A stretch of 64,000 nt of DNA from Arthrobacter citreus (GCF_009192745.1 NZ_VTFV01000002.1:372001-436000), one strand, 5' to 3'. Counted from the first letter of the stretch, positions 26,191 to 35,536 are shown. Notes: a model not told the origin generated them from the sequence alone. Made by a program: numbers and translations.

Positions 26191-27051
26191 TCACCGGCCG
26201 AAGGCAGCGCCAGTGTCAGCGTCGGCGGTGTCTTCAACCGGGCAGGAAATCGTTCCCAGAAGCCTCAGGGCGGTGTCACTTGGAGAGAATGGTTCCGCGC
26301 GGTAGACGATCAGCTGCTGGCCCGGGGCGCTCCGGACATCGAAAGAGGTGAATTCGAGCGTGAGTGATCCGACCTCCGGATGCAGGAATGTCTTGGCCTC
26401 ATGCGTTTTTCCGCGTACGTTGTGGCTGGCCCAGAGCGCGTCAAAATGCACGCTGCCGGCGCTGAGTTCCTCGACGAGCGCGAGGGCGGCATGATCGTTG
26501 GCGTCGTAGCCCAGGGCCAGCCGAAGGTTCGCGACGCACGCCTCCGCAGCACGATGCCAATCGGCGAAGAACGCCGGCCCGGCTGGATCCAGGAAGGTCA
26601 TCCGGGCTAGGTTGTCCGCGTTGGCGAACCCGCGGTAGAGAGAGGCAGCCAGCGGGTTCCGCGCCAGAATATCCAAGCGGCGGTTGAGCAGGAACGCCGG
26701 GGTCTCGGACCATGAGTCCATGAGGGCGAGCAGGGATGGGTCGACCTGCTCCCTGACCGCGACGGGAACGGTGCCAGGGGCGACGCCGGCCAGTCGGAAC
26801 AAATGCTCGCGGGCATCGTGGGCCAGGTTAAGCGCCCGGCAAAGGGCATCAAGAACCGACGCCGAGGGGTGGAGTTCCCGCCCTTGTTCGAGCCGGGCAT
26901 AGTAATCCACGCTCACTCCGGCCAGAATGGCAACCTCTTCGCGCCGGAGGCCTGGTACCCGGCGAACTCCGCTCCAGCGAATGTTCGCAGCCTCCGGAGA
27001 GAGGGCAGCCCGGCGGGCAGACAAAAATGGCCCAAGGCCTGCGGAAGTCAT
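26191..27051 (-). CDS. XRE-type regulator with MmyB-like ligand domain
   Basis: A 286-residue repressor-type protein. Residues about 1-85 are a helix-turn-helix of the form RVPGLRREEVAILAGVSVDYYARLEQGRE. Residues about 100-280 form the MmyB-like (PAS-like) ligand-binding domain, recognised by LALMDSWSETPAFLLNRRLDILARNPLA and the C-terminal LEFTSFDVRSAPGQQLIVYRAE. It is divergent from a small Atu4866-type gene, a pairing commonly seen, so it probably represses that gene. Confidence 0.9.
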   Translation of the reverse strand: MTSAGLGPFLSARRAALSPEAANIRWSGVRRVPGLRREEVAILAGVSVDYYARLEQGRELHPSASVLDALCRALNLAHDAREHLFRLAGVAPGTVPVAVREQVDPSLLALMDSWSETPAFLLNRRLDILARNPLAASLYRGFANADNLARMTFLDPAGPAFFADWHRAAEACVANLRLALGYDANDHAALALVEELSAGSVHFDALWASHNVRGKTHEAKTFLHPEVGSLTLEFTSFDVRSAPGQQLIVYRAEPFSPSDTALRLLGTISCPVEDTADADTGAAFGR

Positions 27052-27287
27052 GCCCACATTCTGCCCGACACTCCTCCGGCCAGACAGGACGTAACGCACC
27101 CTGGCTAAGAACGCGCCTCTGCAGGCGGTTCGTGCCTGGGCGCTTCAGCCGGACGGCCGGTTGAAACAGGTTGAGTTTAGCCGGGGTGCGGCAGGGCCTG
27201 TTTGTACCTCAAACCGTCATGAATGATGTTGAAGCGGTTTTATCCATAATCGCCGCTAGATTCCAGACGATATCCCAGGAGACACCC

Positions 27288-27536
27288 ATGACCGAACGAT
27301 CAATGCACCCCTACGTGGGAATGTGGAAAACAGCGGATTCCCACGTGCGCCATGAGCTGTTGGCCAACGGGCGCTATGTCGAGGCCCGCGGGACACGGGA
27401 GGCAGCGTACACCGGAAGCTACACCGTCACCGGAAACCACATCGACTATCTCGATGACACCGGTTTCACCGCTGATGGAGAATTCGTGGACGGCATTTTT
27501 TACCACGCCGGAATGACCCTGTACCGGTCCTCGTAG
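27288..27536 (+). CDS. Atu4866-domain small protein
   Basis: An 82-residue protein with the HPYVGMWKTADSHVRHELLANGRY and GSYTVTGNHIDYLDDTGFTADG signatures I recall for the Atu4866 family, a small beta-barrel. CAGGAGACACCC precedes the ATG. It is divergent from the MmyB-like regulator, with about 236 bp between starts. Function unknown; in other bacteria it often neighbours oxidoreductases. Confidence 0.85.
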   Translation: MTERSMHPYVGMWKTADSHVRHELLANGRYVEARGTREAAYTGSYTVTGNHIDYLDDTGFTADGEFVDGIFYHAGMTLYRSS

Positions 27537-27586
27537 ACGATCCGTACAGGTGAACCATGCTCAACTGCCCGTGCTGCTCTGACTGA

Positions 27587-28084
27587 ATGGAAAAAGAAAC
27601 CTTGCATATTCGAACCGCTGCCACCGCCGACTCCAGGGCCCTTGCCCGGCTGGACGCCTCAGCGTGGGCACCGGAAGTCCAAGTCTTTCCGCCCAACGAT
27701 GCTGATGCTCCGTTCTTCGACAACCGCCGCGGTCCCGAGGATGTCATCGTCGCAGTCGACGGCGATTCCATTGCCGGTTACGCGCATCTGGCCCGCCACA
27801 TTCCCATCCCCAAGAACGATCATGTGCTGCACCTGAATGCCCTGGTGGTTGCCCCCGGCCAACGGGGCCGGGGCATCAGCCACCAACTCCTTGATGCCGC
27901 CGTTGATGAAGCGCGACGGCGCGGAGCACGTAAGCTCGGGCTCCGCGCACTGTCAACCAACACGGTTGCCGTTGAGCTTTACCGCCAACACGGCTTCGCT
28001 GTGGAAGGGCAGCTCCGGCAGGAGTTCCTTCAGCCGGACGGCAGCTGGGCCGACGACGTTTGGATGGCCCTCTTCCTTGACTGA
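27587..28084 (+). CDS. GNAT family N-acetyltransferase
   Basis: A 165-residue acetyl-CoA-dependent acetyltransferase. Motif A is LVVAPGQRGRGISHQLLDAAVDEARRRG, motif B TNTVAVELYRQHGF, and motif D-like beta strand DNVWMALFLD-like residues close the protein (DDVWMALF). The substrate cannot be told; similar enzymes acetylate small amines or ribosomal proteins. It lies 50 bp after the Atu4866 gene, same direction. Confidence 0.9.
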   Translation: MEKETLHIRTAATADSRALARLDASAWAPEVQVFPPNDADAPFFDNRRGPEDVIVAVDGDSIAGYAHLARHIPIPKNDHVLHLNALVVAPGQRGRGISHQLLDAAVDEARRRGARKLGLRALSTNTVAVELYRQHGFAVEGQLRQEFLQPDGSWADDVWMALFLD

Positions 28085-28107
28085 GCGATGGTCTGCGAAC
28101 CGCAGGC

Positions 28108-28605
28108 TTAAGAGCCTGGCCGGCTCCCGCCGTCGTACCGTGCCCGCATTTCCGGACCCGCCGCTGGCCCGGCCGTAAACACAAACCGGGGATCCTCCAC
28201 ACCCAGTCCGCTCCCGGGGTCGATGACGGCAGGTTCCACTTCCTGACCCGTCTCCGAGTCGACCAGGATCATTGCCCGCTGTTCCGGGAGGAGCTGCGCG
28301 TTGCGCCATGCTGCCATGGCCACGAGTACGGGGCGCAGCGACCGTCCGAAGTCCGTCAGCACATACTCGTGGCGGATGGGCTTGTCCTGGTACGGGCGCT
28401 TGTCGAGGACGCCGTTGTCAACCAGCGTCTTGAGGCGCGCGGTCAGCATGCTTGAGGAGAGCCCGATGTTGGCCTGGAACTCGTCGAACCGGGTGTACCC
28501 GTCGAAGCAGTCGTGCAGGATCAGGATGGTCCACCACTCGCCCACGTAGGACATGGCCGTGGACAGCGGGCATTCCCGGTCTTCCATGCGCACGCGTGCC
28601 GGCAT
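28108..28605 (-). CDS. HxlR family transcriptional regulator
   Basis: A 165-residue winged-helix regulator. The HxlR signature is ECPLSTAMSYVGEWWTILILHD, with the recognition region TRFDEFQANIGLSSSMLTARLKTLVDNGVL and wing RHEYVLTDFGRSL. The conserved Cys in DRECPL may sense redox or electrophiles, as in HxlR relatives. The start at 28605 follows AAAAGGAGAACCG. It is divergent from a SnoaL-like gene and a TTACTT-CTA-AAGTAA palindrome lies between them. Confidence 0.9.
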   Translation of the reverse strand: MPARVRMEDRECPLSTAMSYVGEWWTILILHDCFDGYTRFDEFQANIGLSSSMLTARLKTLVDNGVLDKRPYQDKPIRHEYVLTDFGRSLRPVLVAMAAWRNAQLLPEQRAMILVDSETGQEVEPAVIDPGSGLGVEDPRFVFTAGPAAGPEMRARYDGGSRPGS

Positions 28606-28672
28606 CGGTTCTCCTTTTCCAGACGGGCCGCTCGACGTTCGGTCCACTTACTGCTAATTTAGCACCCACTAC

Positions 28673-28687
28673 TTACTTCTAAAGTAA
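28673..28687. promoter_or_regulatory. HxlR-type palindromic operator
   Basis: TTACTT-CTA-AAGTAA is a perfect inverted repeat with a 3-base spacer in the divergent gap between the HxlR gene and the SnoaL-like gene at 28722. It matches the TTAC...GTAA half-site pattern also found before the second HxlR gene at 43542. Confidence 0.65.
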
Positions 28688-28721
28688 AAGCTACCGAAGA
28701 TGGACGGAAAAGAGCAGAACC

Positions 28722-29075
28722 ATGAGTCAAACGCCTACGGAGTACGACGCCGCTGCCCTCCCCTCCGCGGTCACCGCTTACCTCGATGCGCGTGACGCCA
28801 AGCGGCACGCTGATGCCTCCGCACTGTTCACTCCGGATGCGGTGGTGGTCGACGACGGATCCACCTACCAAGGCACCGACGCGATCAGCAGCTGGATAGC
28901 AAACACCTCCACGGAGTTCGAGTACACCGTCACGCGCATTGGCCAGGCCGTGGAAGGTTCACGCGCGGAGGTGCTGGTTCGCCTGGACGGCAACTTCCCC
29001 GGAGGCACCGTAATGCTGTGGAACCGCTTCGACCTCGCCGACGGTGCAATCCGTGCCCTGACCATCGAGCCCTGA
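28722..29075 (+). CDS. SnoaL-like/nuclear transport factor 2 family protein
   Basis: A 117-residue cone-shaped NTF2-like protein: YLDARDAKRHADASALFTPDAVVVDDGSTYQGTDAISSWI, then RLDGNFPGGTVMLWNRFDLADGAIRALTI. The divergent HxlR regulator gene and the palindrome between them imply it is the regulated target, perhaps part of an electrophile or xenobiotic response. Activity, if any, is unknown. Confidence 0.88.
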   Translation: MSQTPTEYDAAALPSAVTAYLDARDAKRHADASALFTPDAVVVDDGSTYQGTDAISSWIANTSTEFEYTVTRIGQAVEGSRAEVLVRLDGNFPGGTVMLWNRFDLADGAIRALTIEP

Positions 29076-29143
29076 GAGCGGGAACAGGGTGGCCTGCGTG
29101 GGTCCCGACGGACCGCCCGTGTCTGGCGGCCCCCGCGGCCCGC

Positions 29144-30313
29144 CTAGGCAACGCCGTCGAAGGCCGGTCCCGTAAGGACCTGCGCCCATTTCGCCGGACC
29201 GGAGTTCACTCCTTCCACACAGAACCACAGCGTGCAGCTGCGCTCCTCGTCGGAAAGCACCATGAGGTCCCCGCCGCGGCCGTCCTTGGGCAGCTGGACG
29301 ACACCTTCCCGCCCGGAGGGGAGGGCAGTGGGTGCCACCGATACCGGGGGCGGATACGTGCCCCGAAAGAACCCGGGGATTAGTTGGATTTGTGCAGCGT
29401 CATCCGATTGGAAGGTTCCGCCGCGGTCTCCTGAGGACGTACCTTCCACCCCTGCCCCGGCAAGCCCCCGGCCGTGAACGCCAACCGGTCCGTGGCCCAC
29501 CACGCCGAATCCCAGGGTCTGGTTGCTGGACGGGATGGGGACGCCGCCGGCGAGCCCGATGACGCCGGAAGCGTTCCGTACCCGGGGATCCGTCGATTCG
29601 CCGCCCCTGCCAAGCACGCCGGCGCCTGCTGAACGGGGGCCGCTCGCAACATTCGGTCCGGGAATCGTCCCGGTTTCATCCTGCTGGGGAACCATGGTCA
29701 GGGTGAGTTCTGCCCCCTGGCCATAGACGCCGACGCCGCCGGTGTCGGACAGTGGATGGGCAGGAAGCAGATCCTTATTCGGACCTGTTCCTCCGCCAAG
29801 GCCAATGACACCTGCCGCGTGGGGAAGCCGCAGCCGGTTGTCGAACTCTGACTGCCGGCCGCCCTGTCCCACCAGGCCGGCGCCGGGCGGGGTGGTGTAA
29901 TCCGCGAAGAAGTCGGCCTGCGGGCCGCCCAAACCGTGCACCCCGATTCCGCCCGCACCGCCGTTGCCGGGTTCCGGCGTCCCGCCGCCCAGGCCGAACA
30001 CTCCGGTTCCCTGGTTGCGGCCTCCCCGGCCCACCACTCCAGTTCCTCCGGGCGTTCCGCCGAAGTTACTGGCGCTGCCGCCGCTCCAGCCCTTGCCGAC
30101 GATCCCGTCGAAAGAGTTGGACGGAATGAACGAGTCGCCGTCCTCATAGTCGTCCGGGTCATCGGCGTCCTTGGCCACCTCCGCAATAAAGATTGCCGGC
30201 CCGTTGAAGTTGGACTGGCCCGGCGGCACCTGAGCCCAGAGGATTGTTCGCCCCTCTGCTCGGTTTGTCCGCCCCGTTTCGACTTCTTCGCCGCTTCCGC
30301 TTGCGCCTGACAT
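29144..30313 (-). CDS. Glycine-rich GVxGxGG repeat protein
   Basis: A 389-residue protein without a signal peptide. After an acidic N-terminal part (DADDPDDYEDGD) it contains about a dozen short repeats of the form G-[IVL]-x-G-x-G-G between residues about 80 and 300, spaced irregularly by polar loops (GVVGRGG, GVFGLGG, GVHGLGG, GVIGLGG, GVLGRGG). A conserved-looking C-terminal segment (CTLWFCVEGVNSGPAKWAQVLTGP) echoes LWAQVPPG near the N-terminus. Such repeats probably form a stacked beta structure like phage-fibre or trimeric-coat shafts. GAGGAGAGACCC precedes the ATG at 30313. Function unknown. Confidence 0.8.
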   Translation of the reverse strand: MSGASGSGEEVETGRTNRAEGRTILWAQVPPGQSNFNGPAIFIAEVAKDADDPDDYEDGDSFIPSNSFDGIVGKGWSGGSASNFGGTPGGTGVVGRGGRNQGTGVFGLGGGTPEPGNGGAGGIGVHGLGGPQADFFADYTTPPGAGLVGQGGRQSEFDNRLRLPHAAGVIGLGGGTGPNKDLLPAHPLSDTGGVGVYGQGAELTLTMVPQQDETGTIPGPNVASGPRSAGAGVLGRGGESTDPRVRNASGVIGLAGGVPIPSSNQTLGFGVVGHGPVGVHGRGLAGAGVEGTSSGDRGGTFQSDDAAQIQLIPGFFRGTYPPPVSVAPTALPSGREGVVQLPKDGRGGDLMVLSDEERSCTLWFCVEGVNSGPAKWAQVLTGPAFDGVA

Positions 30314-30548
30314 GGGTCTCTCCTCGCTAGTTTGCCCAGCCATCCCCATGCCCTGCTTCAAGAAGACGCGCCGTGCCGTTTTAGTGTCAAGGACATTCGG
30401 AAGGGAGCGTGGGCAGCTGACCTCCGATCATTTCGGACTGTAACCGGAGGCGGGAAACTCGTACGTACCGTCACAATGGAAGGAGCCGGCGCGGGCGAAA
30501 CCTCCGCCCCGGGGCAAACTTCCAGCACCAACCCCACGGCAGGACCAC

Positions 30549-31310
30549 ATGACTTATCACCGGATCAACGGCGTCGACCTGTATTCCGAAGTGGCCGGCG
30601 AGGGCCGGCCGATTCTGTTCCTGCACGGCGGGTTCTGCTCGCTGGAGGCGCTGCAGGAACAAGCCGACGCCCTGGCCGCTGAACGGAAGGTGTACGCGTT
30701 CGAGCGGCCGGGCCACGGACGGTCGGCGGACATCGACGGCGGCTACAGCTACGAGCGCGGGCTCTCGGACACCCTGGCCTACCTCGATGCCGAAGGCCTG
30801 GAATCGGTCGACGTGCTCGGCTTCAGCGACGGTGCTGTCCTCGGGGTGATGCTGGCCCTGCACCACCCTGATCGGGTCCGCTCCCTGATCGCCATCAGCG
30901 GGAACCTTGACCCCTCGGCGTTTCAGAACGACGCCGGTGCGCTGCCGGTGCTCGGCCCGCCCGTCCACGCGGCACCCAAGGACCCCAACAAGCCGGACCG
31001 GGAACGGCTCGCCTACGAGCGGCTGTCACCGGACGGCCCGGGCCACGCGGACGCCGTCATGGCAAAACTCTTCCGGCTCTGGACCACCGAACCGCACATC
31101 AACCCGGCGGACCTGAGCCAGATCACGGCGCCGACGCTGATCATATCGGGGGACCGGGACAGCATCCGCCCAGACCACAGCCTGCTCATGGCCGCCTCTA
31201 TCCCGGGAGCGCAGCTGTGCATCGTCCCCGGCACCGGCCACGGCCTGATCGCCGAGCGCCCGGCGCTGGTCAGCGCCGTCGTCCGCGGGTTTCTGGACCA
31301 GCTTCCGTAA
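30549..31310 (+). CDS. Alpha/beta hydrolase
   Basis: A 253-residue hydrolase with the full fold: HGGFCSLEAL oxyanion-hole motif, nucleophile elbow GFSDGA with Ser near residue 95, catalytic Asp in SGDRDSI and His in GTGHGLI. The GxSDGA elbow is common among small esterase or haloperoxidase-like proteins. It stands alone between the repeat protein and the iron transporter operon. Substrate unknown. Confidence 0.9.
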   Translation: MTYHRINGVDLYSEVAGEGRPILFLHGGFCSLEALQEQADALAAERKVYAFERPGHGRSADIDGGYSYERGLSDTLAYLDAEGLESVDVLGFSDGAVLGVMLALHHPDRVRSLIAISGNLDPSAFQNDAGALPVLGPPVHAAPKDPNKPDRERLAYERLSPDGPGHADAVMAKLFRLWTTEPHINPADLSQITAPTLIISGDRDSIRPDHSLLMAASIPGAQLCIVPGTGHGLIAERPALVSAVVRGFLDQLP

Positions 31311-31322
31311 GGCTAACCATCG

Positions 31323-33449
31323 CTACCCCCGCGACCGCCGCAGCAGCCAGACAAAATACGGCGCACCAATCAGGGCAATCATGAGGCCGGCCGGGATCTG
31401 CGCCGGCGCAATCAGCGTCCGGCCCAGCGTATCCGCCACGGAGACCAGCAGCGCGCCCAGCAGCATGGACAGCGGAATCAGCCGGCTGTGCCGCGCCCCG
31501 GCAATGAACCGCGCCAGATGCGGAGCCACCAGGCCCACAAATCCGACGGCGCCAATCGCCACCACGCTCAGCGATGCCAGTACCGCGGCAGCACCGAGCA
31601 GCAGCAAGCGGGACCGCTCCAGCCGGACGCCCAGGATGCGGGGAGTGTCGTCGTCGACCGCCAGCAGATCCAGCCGGCGCCGCAGCCCGAACACCAGCGG
31701 CACCGCCAGCGCCAGGCCCACCGCCACCGGCACGACGTCGGGCACCGTCCGGCCGTAGGTGGTGCCGGAAAGCCAGGTGAGGATGCGCGGTGTGTTCCAC
31801 GGGTCCGCGCGCAGCAGCAGGAACGTGGTGAGCGCGCTCAGGCCGTAGCCGCAGCCGATGCCGACCAGCACAAACCGGTCCGGCAGCAGGCCGCCGCGCC
31901 AGGCCAGCAGGGCGATCAGCGCGAAGGTGGCCAGTCCCATCAGCACCGCCATGGTGATGAGAATGGGACGGCCGCCGCCGATGTTGGAAGTCACCACCGT
32001 GACCGCACCCAGCCCGGCGCCGGCGGTGATGCCGAGGATTCCGGGTTCGGCCAGCGGGTTGCGAACGGTTCCCTGCACCACGCAGCCGGCCAGACCCAGG
32101 GCCGCGCCGGCCAGCACCGCGGCGGCAACCCGCGGGAAACGGTCGTCCAGTGCCCGGCCGATCAGGTCCGGGGCGGACCCGTTCAGCCACAGCGCGAGAT
32201 CGCCTGTGCGCAGCCACAGGCTGCCGGCGAGCAGGCCCACCAGCACCGCGGCCGCGAGGAGCAGTGCGGAGACGGCGACTGCGGCGAGGAATCGGCGCCG
32301 CGTCCGGACACCGAGGCGGCCCTGCGGCGGCATCGAGATTGGGCCGGAATCCCGCATCTGCATCGCCAGGACCACAATCAGGACGGCACCGAGCAGTGCC
32401 GTGGGAACACCGGTGGGAATGGAACTGGCACCTTCTGCGCCGAGGATTCCGCGCAGCCCGGCGTCGGCCAGCAGGATGAGCAGCGCTCCCAGGAGGCCGG
32501 AGACGGGCAGCAGGAAAAGGTGCCTGCCGAGCACCGGTGCGCGGCCGGCCAAGAGGCGGGCCAGCACCGGGGCGCCGAGCCCCACAAAGGCGATGGGCCC
32601 GGCGAGCGTCACGGAAATGCTGGTCAGCAGCACGGCGCAGAGCACGGACAGCACCCGGGTCGAGGCGACGGGAACACCCAGGGATGAGGCGGTATCGTCG
32701 CCGAGCTTCAGGACATCGAGCCGGCGGCAGAGCAGCAGCGCGACGCACAGCATCGCAATGATCACCGGGGCCGCCCGGACGGAGGCGTCCAGGTTCAGCT
32801 GGGCGAGCGATCCGCTGCCCCAGGCGAACAGGCCGGTGGTGTTTTCCTTGAACAGGATGAGCAGCATTGCGGTGCCGGCGTCGAGCGCCATGGCGATCGC
32901 GGAACCGGCAAGGATCAGGCGGGTGGTGCCGGACCCCACGGAGCGGCCGGCCAGGCCCAGCACGACGGCGGCGGCCAGCACCCCGCCGGCGAATGCGACG
33001 GTGCCGGAGGCCCACAGCGGAACGGACAGGCCGAAGGCCGCGACGGCGGTCAGCGCAAAATAGGAGCCGGCAGTGACGGCGAGGGTGTCCGGGGAGGCCA
33101 GCGCGTTCCGGGTCACCGACTGCAGCAGCGCGCCGGCCACGCCGAGGGCAAACCCGACGGCCACCCCGGCGAACAGGCGCGGCAGCCGTGAGCCCACCAG
33201 CACATCGGCAATGGGAACGCCGCCCACGGTTTCCTCGGCGCCGCCGAAGAGCCGCCACAGGTCCGCAAGCCCCGCGCCGGAAGTTCCCTGGGTCAGGTGC
33301 CAGGCACCGGTGAAGACGACGGCCAGCAGCAGCACCGCCAGAACGGCCAGGCCGCCGGCAGTGTGCTGGAGGAAGTTATGCAGGGGCAGCCGCAGGCCCG
33401 TGGGGGCCTGCGGCTGCGTTATGTCCCGCGTTTGGTGAGGTGCGCTCAC
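31323..33449 (-). CDS. Iron-siderophore ABC transporter permease, fused double FecCD
   Basis: A 708-residue membrane protein made of two FecCD-type permease halves joined end to end, as in FhuB. Each half has about nine or ten helices; each carries the RLPR motif (GSRLPRLFAGVAVG near residue 85; DDRFPRVAAAVLAGAALGLAG near 415) and the coupling-helix region with G-rich GLxxPHxAR-type sequence (GLGAPVLARLL; GLVAPHLARFI). It overlaps the stop of the binding-protein gene by four bases (ATGA). One polypeptide forms the entire channel for the importer. Confidence 0.93.
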   Translation of the reverse strand: MSAPHQTRDITQPQAPTGLRLPLHNFLQHTAGGLAVLAVLLLAVVFTGAWHLTQGTSGAGLADLWRLFGGAEETVGGVPIADVLVGSRLPRLFAGVAVGFALGVAGALLQSVTRNALASPDTLAVTAGSYFALTAVAAFGLSVPLWASGTVAFAGGVLAAAVVLGLAGRSVGSGTTRLILAGSAIAMALDAGTAMLLILFKENTTGLFAWGSGSLAQLNLDASVRAAPVIIAMLCVALLLCRRLDVLKLGDDTASSLGVPVASTRVLSVLCAVLLTSISVTLAGPIAFVGLGAPVLARLLAGRAPVLGRHLFLLPVSGLLGALLILLADAGLRGILGAEGASSIPTGVPTALLGAVLIVVLAMQMRDSGPISMPPQGRLGVRTRRRFLAAVAVSALLLAAAVLVGLLAGSLWLRTGDLALWLNGSAPDLIGRALDDRFPRVAAAVLAGAALGLAGCVVQGTVRNPLAEPGILGITAGAGLGAVTVVTSNIGGGRPILITMAVLMGLATFALIALLAWRGGLLPDRFVLVGIGCGYGLSALTTFLLLRADPWNTPRILTWLSGTTYGRTVPDVVPVAVGLALAVPLVFGLRRRLDLLAVDDDTPRILGVRLERSRLLLLGAAAVLASLSVVAIGAVGFVGLVAPHLARFIAGARHSRLIPLSMLLGALLVSVADTLGRTLIAPAQIPAGLMIALIGAPYFVWLLRRSRG

Positions 33450-34507
33450 TCCGCCAGCATGGCGTCAACGTAGGCGTCGATGGCCTGCTGGTTGGACAGC
33501 GGGCCGCCGGCACCCCATACGCCTGCGGGGAAGGCGAAGGCGCGGCCTTCCTTCACTGCGGGCAGTGAGGTCCAGATGGGGTTCTTCTCGAGTTCGGAGA
33601 CGTAGCCGCCCACTTCCTCGTCATTGGAGTAGAAGAGGTTCGCGCTGCCAACAGCGGTGAGCCCTTCAATGTCCGTCTGGCCCAGGCCGTAGGCCGGATC
33701 CACGCCGCCGTTGCCGTACTTCGAGTCAATGTCGTCGGTCCACGCGGAGGTCAGGCCCAGCTCTTCGCCGAGGGCGGTGAAGAGTGCACCCTGGCCGTAG
33801 GGGCGGATGGTGACGTTTCCGCCCTCCACCCAGCCGTCGAAGAAGAGGAAATCGGTGGTTGCCAGATCAGCATCCGCGACCTTTTCCTTGGCGTCGGCCA
33901 GGTGCTTGTCAAAGGTGTCCAGGACCTGCTCGGCGCGGTCGGTGCGCCCGGTGGCTTCGGCGATCATCGAGAAGACGTTCTTCATGTTCCCGATCGGGTC
34001 CGCGCTGTTGGCGCCGAGGGTGGCGAGGACCGGCACGCCGCGCTCTTCGAGCTGGGCAATGATCTCGTCGTCGGCGCTGAAGGCCTCCACGATGATCAGG
34101 TCCGGGTCCGCCGCGTACAGGGTGTCCAGGTCCGGCTCGCCGCGGGTGCCGATGTCAGCGACGCCTTCCTCCGGCAGGGTCTCGGCGCTCACGTACGTGG
34201 CGTAGCCTTCGGCGTCGGAAACGGCCACCGGCGTGACGCACAGCGTGAGCGCGTCCTCGATCTGCTGCCATTCCAGCACGGCGATGCGCTCGGCCGGCTT
34301 CTCCAGTTCCACGGTGCGCCCGACGCCGTCGGTCATCGAGACCGGGCCGGTTGCCGTGGCGGTGGTGTCGGCTGCGCAGGCTTCAGACGTGGCGGCGGTG
34401 GCGGCGTTCGCCGGCTCCTCCACCTCGGTGGTGCCGCAGGCGGACAGGGTGAGTGCGGCAGCAGCGAGCATGGAAGCTGCTGCGGCGAGCGGGCGGACTC
34501 GGTTCAT
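33446..34507 (-). CDS. Iron-siderophore ABC transporter substrate-binding lipoprotein
   Basis: A 353-residue binding protein of the FhuD/FepB class. It has a lipoprotein signal with lipobox LSAC (Cys near residue 24), then two alpha/beta lobes. Family features are the MTDGVGRTVELEKPAERIAVLEW opening, PDLIIVEAFSADDEIIAQLEERGVPV and the C-terminal SNQQAIDAYVDAML helix. It is encoded between the ATPase gene (27 bp upstream) and the fused permease gene. The ligand is likely a ferric siderophore; type unknown. Confidence 0.93.
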   Translation of the reverse strand: MNRVRPLAAAASMLAAAALTLSACGTTEVEEPANAATAATSEACAADTTATATGPVSMTDGVGRTVELEKPAERIAVLEWQQIEDALTLCVTPVAVSDAEGYATYVSAETLPEEGVADIGTRGEPDLDTLYAADPDLIIVEAFSADDEIIAQLEERGVPVLATLGANSADPIGNMKNVFSMIAEATGRTDRAEQVLDTFDKHLADAKEKVADADLATTDFLFFDGWVEGGNVTIRPYGQGALFTALGEELGLTSAWTDDIDSKYGNGGVDPAYGLGQTDIEGLTAVGSANLFYSNDEEVGGYVSELEKNPIWTSLPAVKEGRAFAFPAGVWGAGGPLSNQQAIDAYVDAMLAE

Positions 34508-34533
34508 TCTTGGGGTGCCTCTCGGGTGGGTGT

Positions 34534-35436
34534 TCAGGGTGAAACGGGAGCTGTGGTCCGGTGCCGGGCGGTGTGCCGGCCGAGCGGGTCGATGCGGATG
34601 CGCCGGGTGTCCGGCTCCACGGTGACCTGGACCCGGAGGCCGTAGACCTCCGAGATGTTCTGTTCAGTCAGCACCTGGTGCGGTTCGCCGGCGGCGTGAA
34701 TCCGTCCGGCGGACATCAGCAGCAGCGAATCGGCTACGCGGGCGGCGTGATCGAGGTCGTGCAGCACAATGCCGACTGCGACTCCGCTGTCCGCGAGGTC
34801 CCGCACCAGGTCCAGGATCTCGATCTGGTATCTCAGGTCCAGGTGGTTGGTGGGTTCGTCCAGGAGTACGACGCCGGTGTCCTGGGCCAGGCAGGCAGCC
34901 AGCCACACACGCTGGATCTCACCGCCGGAGAGTTCGCTGACGGAACGTGCCGCCATGACGTCGACGCCGGTGGAGACCATTGCGCGGTTGATAACCGCAT
35001 GGTCTTCGGCGTCGAGTCCGGCGAAGCGGCGCCGGTAGGGATGCCGGCCGAAGGCCACGACCTCCCGCACGCTTAGTCCCTGCGGGGCGGGGCGGGACTG
35101 GGAGAAGAGAGTTACTTCCCGGGCGAAGTCCCGGGAGGTCAGCGCTGTTGCGGAACGTTCACCGCCGGTGCCGCGGAGGACGATCTCGCCGGCGTCCGGG
35201 CGGTGCAGCCGGGCCATGGAGCGCAGGAGGGTGGACTTGCCGCTGCCGTTGGGGCCCACCAGGGCCGTGACCTGCCCAGGCTGGAAGGTCAGGGAAACCC
35301 CGTCCACCACGGTGTCCTTGCCGTAGCGCAGGAGCATCTGCTCTCCGGTGAGCGACGTCGACGGCATGACCTCCGGCTGCGCTGCCGGTTCCCGGGTGCC
35401 GGTCCGCTCAGGGCGCGGGGTGTTACTCCGGGACAT
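34534..35436 (-). CDS. Iron-siderophore ABC transporter ATP-binding protein (FhuC/FepC type)
   Basis: A 300-residue ATPase: Walker A GPNGSGKST, Q-loop FSQSRPAPQG, signature LSGGEIQRVWLA, Walker B GVVLLDEPTNHLD and switch His (IVLHDLDH). The LSGGE signature with TNHLDL is typical of FhuC/FepC proteins. It is the first gene of the operon; an IdeR/DtxR-type box lies 82 bp upstream of the start. A long disordered N-terminal tail (about 30 residues, Pro/Arg/Thr) is unusual but tolerated. Confidence 0.94.
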   Translation of the reverse strand: MSRSNTPRPERTGTREPAAQPEVMPSTSLTGEQMLLRYGKDTVVDGVSLTFQPGQVTALVGPNGSGKSTLLRSMARLHRPDAGEIVLRGTGGERSATALTSRDFAREVTLFSQSRPAPQGLSVREVVAFGRHPYRRRFAGLDAEDHAVINRAMVSTGVDVMAARSVSELSGGEIQRVWLAACLAQDTGVVLLDEPTNHLDLRYQIEILDLVRDLADSGVAVGIVLHDLDHAARVADSLLLMSAGRIHAAGEPHQVLTEQNISEVYGLRVQVTVEPDTRRIRIDPLGRHTARHRTTAPVSP

Positions 35437-35517
35437 GGCAAACCTCAGGGCTGAAGGAAAGAAGGACGGGCGTTGCAGGCGGGCGCGGCCGTGCCGCTGG
35501 AACCGCTGCGGAGTTGG

Positions 35518-35536
35518 TAAGGCTTGCCTTGCCTAA
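35518..35536. promoter_or_regulatory. IdeR/DtxR iron box
   Basis: On the minus strand the sequence reads TTAGGCAAGGCAAGCCTTA, close to the 19-bp IdeR/DtxR consensus TTAGGTTAGGCTAACCTAA. It lies between the iron ABC operon and the divergent gene at 35654 and should repress one or both when iron is replete. Confidence 0.85.

Noticed and set aside
31270-33258. Minus-strand open frame over the fused permease
   Set aside because: Same strand but another frame within the FecCD permease gene; Arg/Gly/Ala-rich without hydrophobic helices.
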